Assembly (NCBI GenBank): GCA_900547585.1
Contig: URHD01000055.1
Coordinates: 1 to 12,723, forward strand
Length of the DNA stretch: 12,723 nt
Source: an uncultured bacterium
Lineage (GTDB): Bacteria; Cyanobacteriota; Vampirovibrionia; Gastranaerophilales; Gastranaerophilaceae
Direction: 5' to 3'
Positions 7,717 to 12,723 of this stretch are shown here, piece by piece; positions within the stretch are counted from its first letter, which is position 1; each line of letters starts with the position of its first letter. The position numbers were made by a program, and so were the translations under genes. A model generated the notes under the pieces. That model made no database searches. It saw only the letters and a list, made by a program, of their open reading frames with translations, and was not told where the DNA came from.

Positions 7717-8807
7717 ACTTTGCAAACTCCCTTGATAATATTACAAATTTTCTCTATTGTTGCGTGCTCTAAGCCGACAAACAAAGGAAGGCACGCAATT
7801 CTGCTGGTTATATCTTCCGAAATTGGGCAATCGAGCGTATCTTTCAGATATGGAAGTTTGTTAAGGCTTGGATAAAAATATCTTCTGGGATTGATTCCAT
7901 CTTTGCTCAATGCATTGAAGACTTCTTGTAGCTCAATTTCTGATTCAAAGAGAACCGGATAATATGCAAAATTGTACATTAAATCTTTTTGTTGAGCGGG
8001 CCTTTTGATGCAATTATCCAGGTATATATCATACAATTCGCTAATTTTTCTTCTTTCTGAAATGATATCAGACATATACGGCAAATTAGAAAGTCCCATT
8101 GCCGCATTCATCTCTGTTTGTTTCGCATTTATGCCCAAGCAGTAGTGATTGTCACCATTATGTCCGAAACGTTTTATCAAATCCAGTTTTTTTGAAACGA
8201 TATCATCCTTAACAATGCAAGCACCGCCTTCTATCGTATGGAAAAGCTTGGTTGCGTGGAAACTGCAGGTCGAAATATCACCATAATCGAGCAGGGATTT
8301 GCCTTTGTATTTTGATGCAAATGCATGAGCGGCATCGTAAATTACAAAAATATTGTGTTTTTTCGCAATTTTTTCAATTTTTTCGACGTCACAGGCATAT
8401 CCGAAAACATGAACAGCTAAAATTGCCTTTGTTTGGGGCGTTATAGCCGCTTCAATTTTATCTGCGTCAATTGTAAAGTTCTCCGGCTCAATATCGACAA
8501 AAACCGGCTTGCAGCGTTCCCAGAGAATTGAGCTGGTCGTTGCAACATATGAAAAAGGAGTTGTAATAATTTCGCCTTCGGTTATTTCCAGCGCTTTTAG
8601 TGCTATTTGAATAGCAATTGTGCCATTTGTGACATAATGAAAATTTTTAACGCCGAGATAATTGGAAAGTCTTGATTCCAGCTCACGTAATAGCGGGCCC
8701 TGGTTAGTTAACTGCCCGTTTTCAAAAATTTTTGCTATCCACTTGTTATATTCTTCTAATGGCGGCAAAAAGGATTTTGTCACGTATATCTTATCACACT
8801 GTTGCAT
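7713..8807 (-). CDS. DegT/DnrJ/EryC1/StrS family sugar aminotransferase (VioA/QdtB-like)
   Basis: A 364-residue PLP-dependent aminotransferase of normal length. The motifs are complete: TNGTIAIQIAL (60-70), the pyridine-binding Asp158 in IYDAAHAF, and the Schiff-base Lys187 in SFHATKLFHTIEGG (182-195). That exact style of lysine motif is common in enzymes acting on dTDP-4-keto- or 3-keto-6-deoxyhexoses such as VioA, QdtB and FdtB. It most likely transfers an amino group from glutamate to a keto-deoxysugar nucleotide in the cytoplasm; the position aminated cannot be told. The dTDP-sugar dehydratase (RmlB) that would supply the substrate is not in the window. It is the first gene of the nine-gene operon. 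The start ATG at 8807 has an AGGAAAG site seven bases upstream that sits in the 3' arm of a leader hairpin. Confidence 0.93.
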   Translation of the reverse strand: MQQCDKIYVTKSFLPPLEEYNKWIAKIFENGQLTNQGPLLRELESRLSNYLGVKNFHYVTNGTIAIQIALKALEITEGEIITTPFSYVATTSSILWERCKPVFVDIEPENFTIDADKIEAAITPQTKAILAVHVFGYACDVEKIEKIAKKHNIFVIYDAAHAFASKYKGKSLLDYGDISTCSFHATKLFHTIEGGACIVKDDIVSKKLDLIKRFGHNGDNHYCLGINAKQTEMNAAMGLSNLPYMSDIISERRKISELYDIYLDNCIKRPAQQKDLMYNFAYYPVLFESEIELQEVFNALSKDGINPRRYFYPSLNKLPYLKDTLDCPISEDITSRIACLPLFVGLEHATIEKICNIIKGVCKV

Positions 8808-8813
8808 GTCAAT

Positions 8814-8848
8814 TCTTTCCTAAGGAAAGTCGGTCTCCAACTCCCGCT
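8814..8848 (-). promoter_or_regulatory. Two mutually exclusive hairpins over the operon's ribosome binding site
   Basis: In the minus-strand transcript, CTTTCC-TTA-GGAAAG (8814-8828) is a perfect 6-base-pair hairpin. Its 3' arm is the ribosome binding site of the first operon gene. Just upstream, GGAGTTGG-AGA-CCGACTTTCC (8824-8844) can form another stem that uses the same CTTTCC stretch. The two cannot form together, so the leader could switch between a hidden and an exposed ribosome binding site. The pairing is seen in the sequence; the switching is inference, and the stems are short. Confidence 0.4.
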
Positions 8849-8858
8849 TTACTCTCAA

Positions 8859-8884
8859 TACAACAAATTCTACGAAATGTTGTA
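8859..8884. promoter_or_regulatory. 7-base inverted repeat, possible operator
   Basis: The perfect arms TACAACA (8859-8865) and TGTTGTA (8878-8884) are separated by 12 bases, giving a 19-base centre-to-centre spacing close to two helical turns. The dyad lies 12-37 bases past the predicted transcription start of the nine-gene operon, where a repressor could block it. As RNA it could also fold into a hairpin with a 12-base loop. No regulator gene is in the window. Confidence 0.35.
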
Positions 8885-8902
8885 AACTACTTGCTGTGAA
8901 AA

Positions 8903-8935
8903 ATTCTAGCACAAACAAATTTTTTTTAGTATCAA
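8903..8935 (-). promoter_or_regulatory. Candidate extended -10 promoter of the glycan operon
   Basis: On the minus strand TGC-TAGAAT (8911-8903) is an extended -10 element with five of six consensus bases. The best -35 match, TTGATA at 8935-8930, is 21 bases away, longer than the ideal 17, so the promoter would rely on the extended -10. Transcription would begin near 8896 and leave a leader of about 90 bases before the DegT gene. No rho-independent terminator is visible after the upstream deacetylase gene, so read-through into the operon is also possible. Confidence 0.4.
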
Positions 8936-8969
8936 TGTATATAAATATGAAGTATGAAAAGAAAAGTTC

Positions 8970-9803
8970 TTATTTCCAACTAACTGCAGTGATATTAGCT
9001 GTTTTCAGGCTGTCATTTAATGAGGTATCTGCCACCGCTAAAAATTCTTTGTATCTGGAGTTTTCCTCGCTGGAGATTGAGGGGTGAAGAAGAAGTTCAG
9101 TGAGGGATTTTACGTTTTTCAGTGCAAATTCAACAGTTTTTTTGTCCATATAGCCTGTATAATTCACGCCGATAAGGTTTTCATTTGTCAAAAGCCCGAA
9201 TTCCTTTGCACAGCGCCTGTTTATAAGCGTAAAACTGTTTAACAATGCTACTTTTATCAGGTTTATCGGGTATTTCGATGAAATATATTTTGAAATATCA
9301 GGCACAAAATAAGGTAATTCAAACTGCGTTCTTATATTTTTAATTCCGTATTCTTTTGCCAGCTTGCAGGTAAGTCTGAAAATCGCAGGGATTGCATGGA
9401 CATGAACATGGGAATCTATATGAGAAACCTTTGTTTTTTCAAGGATTTTTTCAATCTGCAAGCGAAAATCCTGTTCAACTTCTTCTAAAAACTTCTCATT
9501 AAATGATTTCAAAAGTATTTGCACAAAACCGTTTTTATACTGCCCGTTTCGGTCGTACAAAAGCGAATTATGTTTCAAATTCTCTTTTAAAGTCGAAAAT
9601 TCAATTATATTCAGGTGAACTCCGATACTTATCCCCTCCAGTTTGTCTAAAATCGACACTGCGTCCTCAAAAGCTGGGGCATTTGCCATTAAGCTTGCCG
9701 AGGTCAGCACACCGTCTTTTGCAGCTTTCAAAATGGCGAGATTTGCTGATTTAGAGATACCAAAATCATCTGCATTTATAATAAGTTGTTTTTTCGTGGT
9801 CAT
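8970..9803 (-). CDS. YdjC/ChbG-family carbohydrate deacetylase (NaxD-like)
   Basis: A 277-residue metal-dependent N-deacetylase of the YdjC/ChbG family. The N-terminus KQLIINADDFGISKSAN (5-21) carries the metal/catalytic Asp pair (12-13). GVHLN holds His63 and SHIDSHVHVHAIPAIF (127-142) holds the His cluster; HPS (240-242) is the usual late motif. Family members remove acetyl groups from chitobiose, from hopanoid-linked GlcNAc (HpnK), or from undecaprenyl-phosphate-GalNAc (NaxD of Francisella). With a GtrB-like and an ArnT-like gene beside it, the NaxD role on a polyprenyl-linked sugar is the best fit, though inferred. The frame extends upstream to 10007, but that stretch is antisense to the neighbouring gene; the ATG at 9803 begins the fold. 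Its ribosome binding site is weak, with AGGAA about 12 bases away. A gap of 162 bases separates it from the DegT gene. Confidence 0.87.
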   Translation of the reverse strand: MTTKKQLIINADDFGISKSANLAILKAAKDGVLTSASLMANAPAFEDAVSILDKLEGISIGVHLNIIEFSTLKENLKHNSLLYDRNGQYKNGFVQILLKSFNEKFLEEVEQDFRLQIEKILEKTKVSHIDSHVHVHAIPAIFRLTCKLAKEYGIKNIRTQFELPYFVPDISKYISSKYPINLIKVALLNSFTLINRRCAKEFGLLTNENLIGVNYTGYMDKKTVEFALKNVKSLTELLLHPSISSEENSRYKEFLAVADTSLNDSLKTANITAVSWK

Positions 9804-9849
9804 TAATATAAAATTCCTATGAGGAAATAATATCACAAAGGATTTATAT

Positions 9850-10809
9850 ATGGGTAAAAGCAAACTTGGCGTTGTTGTTCCTTGTTTTAACGAGGAAGAA
9901 TCATTGAAAATTAATATAGAACAGCTAAGGCAAAGGCTTTTTCTTCTGATGGAGAAAGATTTGATTAGAGAGGACAGTTTTATATGTTTTATTGACGACG
10001 GGAGCAATGATAAAACCTGGCAGCTTATTGTAAATGCTTATCAGAGCGATAGCAAGCACATAAAAGCTTTGAAATTTACTAAAAACTACGGAAATCAAAA
10101 GGCTTTGATTGCCGGACTTGAGTACGCGCAAAAACTTGATGTTGATTGTGCGGTTACTATTGATGCTGATTTGCAGCAAGACGAATCCAAAATCGAGGAA
10201 TTTCTGACAAAATTTAACAACGGTGCAGAAATTGTTTATGGCGTCAGAAAGGACAGAAAAACAGATAATTTCTGGAAAAAGTTCACATCTAATGCTTTTT
10301 ACAAATTTATGAACATGATGGGCGCCAATATCATGCCCAATCATTCCGAATATCGCCTCATGAGCCGCAAAGCGCTAGATATACTTGCTCAGTATCCCGA
10401 ACGCAACCTGTTTTTGAGAGGGATTTTCTTTGACACTGGTTTGAAAAGCGAAATCGTTGAGTTTGATGTAAAAAAACGTAAGTTTGGAAAATCAAAATTT
10501 AGTTATGGTTCGCTTTTCAGGCTTGCTGCGGCCGGAATTACTTCTTTCAGCGTCAGACCTTTGCGGATTATTTTCTATATTGGCATAATAATCTCTCTAA
10601 TTAGTATTTGTTGGGGGTGCTGGACTGCTTTCAGGCTCATTATTGATATGCCGGCAAAAATTGGAGATATTGATTACTACGAAATTTTTGAAATGTTTAT
10701 GTCAGGGCTCCAGATGCTCTGTATAGGCATAATCGGCGAATATGTCGGGCAAATCCTGCAAGAGGTCAAAGGCCGTCCCAGAGCAATAATCGAAAAAGAG
10801 CTTAATTAG
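9850..10809 (+). CDS. GtrB/ArnC/DPM1-like polyprenyl-phosphate glycosyltransferase
   Basis: A 319-residue GT2 enzyme with a C-terminal membrane anchor. The GT-A domain shows VVVPCFNEEESL (8-19), IDDGSND (48-54) and the catalytic metal motif IDADLQQDE (104-112). RKFGKSKFSYGSLFRLA (210-226) is the juxtamembrane helix typical of GtrB and DPM1. Two hydrophobic segments follow, about 238-262 and 283-303. The end, EYVGQILQEVKGRPRAII, is the standard cytoplasmic tail. It should move a sugar from UDP- or another nucleotide onto polyprenyl phosphate at the inner membrane face, making the donor used outside by an ArnT-like enzyme. It is the only plus-strand gene; its start is 46 bases from the divergent deacetylase start, with AAAGGA eight bases upstream. 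Its last eight bases overlap the end of the convergent ArnT-like gene. Confidence 0.92.
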   Translation: MGKSKLGVVVPCFNEEESLKINIEQLRQRLFLLMEKDLIREDSFICFIDDGSNDKTWQLIVNAYQSDSKHIKALKFTKNYGNQKALIAGLEYAQKLDVDCAVTIDADLQQDESKIEEFLTKFNNGAEIVYGVRKDRKTDNFWKKFTSNAFYKFMNMMGANIMPNHSEYRLMSRKALDILAQYPERNLFLRGIFFDTGLKSEIVEFDVKKRKFGKSKFSYGSLFRLAAAGITSFSVRPLRIIFYIGIIISLISICWGCWTAFRLIIDMPAKIGDIDYYEIFEMFMSGLQMLCIGIIGEYVGQILQEVKGRPRAIIEKELN

Positions 10810-10819
10810 GCTCTTTTTC
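10792..10819. terminator. Bidirectional rho-independent terminator shared by two convergent genes
   Basis: GAAAAAGAGC (10792-10801) and GCTCTTTTTC (10810-10819) form a perfect 10-base-pair stem around the 8-base loop TTAATTAG. The stem's A-run and T-run give a U-tract on either strand, so it can stop transcription from both sides. The loop is exactly the 8-base overlap of the two reading frames: TAG ends the GtrB-like gene on plus and TAA ends the ArnT-like gene on minus. There are four G-C pairs near the loop side and ends. Confidence 0.8.
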
Positions 10820-12451
10820 TTTTATAAGCGTGTATTTTCTGCCCTTTTTTATCTCTGTAAAATCGGCAAAAGCTTTTTCATTGTTTTTTATGTCTTTATT
10901 TTTTACAAGTATCAGAGCCTCCGGGGCAAATTCGAGTTCTGAGAGCCTATTAAAATCAACATCTTGCAGATAAGCCACTTTTGCGCCATAACCGTAGTAG
11001 TTGAGAGAAAAACGGCGTCCTGTATTGATTGCGTAAATCGTTGTGTTGTTTTCTTTTGCCAGCTTTGCATATTCCATTAAATCATTCTGTCCGAACGCGT
11101 AATCTAATCTGTAAAATTGGGGCGTTCCCCATGCCGAAAGAACCAGGATAAACAGGATATAACATCCGAACAGCCCTTTTTTGTTTTTTCGTACGAGAAA
11201 AATCACAGCCGGAACCTGCGTAAGCAAAATTGACGCAACACAGAACCATTGTATGGATTTTATGTCCGCATAAATCGCCTGCGGCAGAAAAAATTGCATA
11301 AATATTGCGCTGACGCCGCATAAAATACAGGTTCCGCTGAAAATATAAGAAGAAATCGCAATTTCTTTCGAAAAACAGCCTTCTGTAATGTATTTTGTCC
11401 AAATATAACCGATAATACAAGCCATAAAAGGGTAAATCGGCAGAATATAAGTTATTAGCTTTGTGCTCGAAGAAGAGAAAAAGAACAGCGTGAACAGGGC
11501 TGCTATGATATTTGTCCCGAGAAAGAGTTTTGCGTTTTCTGAGGAGGGTTTTAGGTTTGGTGATTTGAGTTTTTTTAGCTTTGCTCCCGCAGCAGCAAAC
11601 ACAGAAAGAGCCCAGGGAACTATTCCCCAGGTTACAGTGATTAAAAAATAGTACCAGGGCTGTTTTCGACCCAGTTCCTCAGAATTTAAAAAACGCTGTA
11701 AATGATGTTTTACAATATACTCGTGATAAAAAGTCGGGTGCGTTTTTAGCATAATTATGTGCCAGGGCAGCGTAATCAGCATAAAAAGAGCCATTCCGGG
11801 CAAAATATTAAGCGGTTTGAAGATTTCTTTAAAAGTTCGGGTGTAAATCGAAACAAAAAACGCTATTCCGAACGGAATTGCTGCTCCGGGAATGCCCTTT
11901 GCCATAACTGCAAGTGCAGAAAATATGTAAAAAAGCCACCAGAAGTATTTTTTATTCTTTTCTTGTACAAAGAGCGTCATGAAGTAAGAAAACACTGAAA
12001 AAGCGGCAAAAGTACACAGAAAAATGTCCAAAATAGCGTATTTTGCCAGAATTGTATATTCTAGGCACGTCGCAAGCACCAGTGAGGACACAATACCGTA
12101 TTTTTCAGAAACAATTTTCCTTCCGCAGAAATAAACAAGAAAAGAGGTCGCCACGCCGCACAAAACTGCCGGAAATCTTGCACTAAACTCGTTTACAGCT
12201 CCAAAAAGTTTGAATGAAAGGCATTCAATCCAGAAATACAAAGGCGGTTTTTCAAAGAAATATTCTCCGTTCAGATAAAGCGTCATAAAATCGCCGCTTT
12301 TGAGCATATCTTTGGACATCAGCACGTATCGTGTTTCGTCAATATCCATTAGCGGGTAGGATCCGATATTGTGGAAGAAAATCAGGTAAAACACGGCAAA
12401 TAAGCCGATTATAGTGAATAAATTTTTGTGCTTTTCTAAAAATCCGGTCAT
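10802..12451 (-). CDS. ArnT-like (GT83/GT39) membrane glycosyltransferase
   Basis: A 549-residue polytopic membrane enzyme, close to the 550 residues of E. coli ArnT. The first periplasmic loop has YPLMDIDETRYVLMSKDML (32-50), matching the acidic metal-binding DE-x-RY motif of ArnT, followed by FEKPPLYFW (66-74). AKYAILDIFL (136-145) carries the second conserved acidic site, and AVMAKGIPGAAIPF follows in the next helices. About eleven to thirteen hydrophobic segments run through to residue 440, then a soluble tail of roughly 90 residues. Family members move a sugar from a polyprenyl-phosphate donor to lipid A or protein on the outer face of the inner membrane. The GtrB-like and deacetylase genes next door suggest an amino-sugar donor, as with FlmK of Francisella. 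The ATG at 12451 lies 49 bases downstream of the tRNA-Phe gene. Confidence 0.9.
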   Translation of the reverse strand: MTGFLEKHKNLFTIIGLFAVFYLIFFHNIGSYPLMDIDETRYVLMSKDMLKSGDFMTLYLNGEYFFEKPPLYFWIECLSFKLFGAVNEFSARFPAVLCGVATSFLVYFCGRKIVSEKYGIVSSLVLATCLEYTILAKYAILDIFLCTFAAFSVFSYFMTLFVQEKNKKYFWWLFYIFSALAVMAKGIPGAAIPFGIAFFVSIYTRTFKEIFKPLNILPGMALFMLITLPWHIIMLKTHPTFYHEYIVKHHLQRFLNSEELGRKQPWYYFLITVTWGIVPWALSVFAAAGAKLKKLKSPNLKPSSENAKLFLGTNIIAALFTLFFFSSSSTKLITYILPIYPFMACIIGYIWTKYITEGCFSKEIAISSYIFSGTCILCGVSAIFMQFFLPQAIYADIKSIQWFCVASILLTQVPAVIFLVRKNKKGLFGCYILFILVLSAWGTPQFYRLDYAFGQNDLMEYAKLAKENNTTIYAINTGRRFSLNYYGYGAKVAYLQDVDFNRLSELEFAPEALILVKNKDIKNNEKAFADFTEIKKGRKYTLIKEKEPN

Positions 12452-12500
12452 GTTTTCAACTCTTCGCGCTAAAATTCAGATTAAGTTATTTATAAAAATA

Positions 12501-12573
12501 TGCCGCGTCTCGGAATCGAACCAAGGACACAGGGATTTTCAGTCCCTTGCTCTACCAACTGAGCTAACGCGGC
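12501..12573 (-). tRNA. tRNA-Phe (anticodon GAA)
   Basis: The minus-strand sequence folds into a full 73-base cloverleaf. It has a 7-base-pair acceptor stem GCCGCGT/ACGCGGC, a D-arm GCTC...GAGC, and an anticodon stem AGGGA/TCCCT with loop CTGAAAA, so the anticodon is GAA. The variable loop has five bases, and the T-arm CTTGG-TTCGATT-CCGAG has one wobble pair. The discriminator base is A. CCA is not encoded; the next bases are TAT, so it must be added by an enzyme. No good promoter sits right upstream, and the flank there is repeated DNA. Confidence 0.96.
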
Positions 12574-12632
12574 ATATTTTATTCAATTTTTCGGGAGTTG
12601 GTAGAGCAAGCTCTACGAAATTTAACTCCGTT
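12561..12632. repeat. Direct repeat copy 1, containing the tRNA-Phe 5' end and a hairpin
   Basis: This 72-base unit recurs at 12652 with five mismatches. Its first 13 bases are the complement of the tRNA-Phe 5' end (acceptor strand plus start of the D stem); the next 26 bases are AT-rich flank and are identical in both copies. It then carries a nested hairpin: an inner perfect stem GTAGAGC-AA-GCTCTAC (12601-12616) inside outer arms GGAGTT (12594-12599) and AACTCC (12624-12629). Confidence 0.85.
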
Positions 12633-12651
12633 CCGTTTCACTCCATTGGGG

Positions 12652-12723
12652 GAGCTAACGCGGCATATTTTATTCAATTTTTCGGGAGTTCTGAGAGCAA
12701 GCTCTACAAAATTTAACTCCGTG
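12652..12723. repeat. Direct repeat copy 2, reaching the window edge
   Basis: The second copy begins 91 bases after the first and runs to the last base, so its true end is unknown. It has the same 13-base tRNA-Phe 5' fragment (12652-12664) with no tRNA body behind it, the same flank, and the same outer arms GGAGTT (12685-12690) and AACTCC (12715-12720). The inner stem is reduced to AGAGC-AA-GCTCT. The 19 bases between the copies (12633-12651) are not part of the repeat. More copies may follow beyond the edge. Confidence 0.8.

Noticed and set aside
8911..8930. Terminator after the deacetylase gene at the T-rich run
   Set aside because: The T-run is on the plus strand with no stable stem before it, and on the minus strand it reads as an A-run; no G-C hairpin is present.
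9804..10007. N-terminal extension of the deacetylase frame to 10007
   Set aside because: It runs antisense to the start of the GtrB-like gene, has no family similarity, and the ADDFG fold begins just after the ATG at 9803.
9925..10344. 139-codon minus-strand open frame
   Set aside because: It is fully opposite the well-supported GtrB-like gene and has no recognisable motif.
12414..12716. 100-codon plus-strand open frame across the tRNA gene and repeats
   Set aside because: It crosses the complement of tRNA-Phe and both repeats, so it cannot be a real protein gene.
12561..12723. CRISPR array
   Set aside because: There are only two units, the repeat is 72 bases with a 19-base spacer, it includes a tRNA fragment, and no cas genes are nearby.

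Overview
The window reads as a surface-glycan locus of an AT-rich, probably Gram-negative bacterium. Three things point to Gram-negative: an ArnT-like lipid A/LPS glycosyltransferase, a GtrB/ArnC-like polyprenyl-phosphate glycosyltransferase, and O-antigen-type enzymes (DegT aminotransferases, WbqC, an NeuA-like cytidylyltransferase). The tRNA-Phe gene does not encode its CCA end, which argues against E. coli-like Gammaproteobacteria. The species cannot be fixed from sequence alone; a low-GC gut lineage such as the non-photosynthetic Cyanobacteria (Gastranaerophilales) is only one possibility.

Left block (1-8807, all minus strand). Nine genes lie head to tail with junctions from a 20-base overlap to a 2-base gap, so they look like one translationally coupled operon transcribed from about position 8900 towards position 1. 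In transcription order they are: a DegT/VioA-type sugar aminotransferase; an unassigned GT-B-like protein; WbqC; a second, divergent DegT protein; an ATP-grasp ligase fused to a HAD phosphatase-like domain; a GT42/DUF115-like putative transferase; a radical SAM protein; a CMP-sugar-acid synthetase fused to an RraA/HMG-aldolase-like domain; and a family 2 glycosyltransferase cut by the window edge. Together they suggest synthesis and assembly of an unusual glycan. It would carry an amino-deoxysugar, possibly acylated, and a CMP-activated ulosonic acid. No nonulosonate synthase (NeuB) is visible in the window.

Leader (8808-8969, 162 bases). It holds a candidate extended -10 promoter, a 7-base dyad just downstream, and two overlapping hairpins, one of which covers the ribosome binding site of the first operon gene.

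Middle and right block (8970-12451). This holds a YdjC/ChbG-type deacetylase (minus), a divergent GtrB-like transferase (plus) and an ArnT-like transferase (minus). The set matches the three known steps of Francisella lipid A galactosamine addition (FlmF2, NaxD, FlmK): build a polyprenyl-phosphate N-acetylsugar, deacetylate it, and move the free amino sugar to lipid A. The two convergent genes end inside the loop of a perfect 10-base-pair bidirectional terminator.

Right end (12452-12723). There is a tRNA-Phe(GAA) gene on the minus strand. Beside it are two copies of a 72-base repeat that carries the first 13 bases of the tRNA plus a hairpin partly matching its D-arm. The array probably continues past the edge. 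No stretch over 300 bases lacks a gene; the longest non-coding parts are 8808-8969 and 12574-12723.
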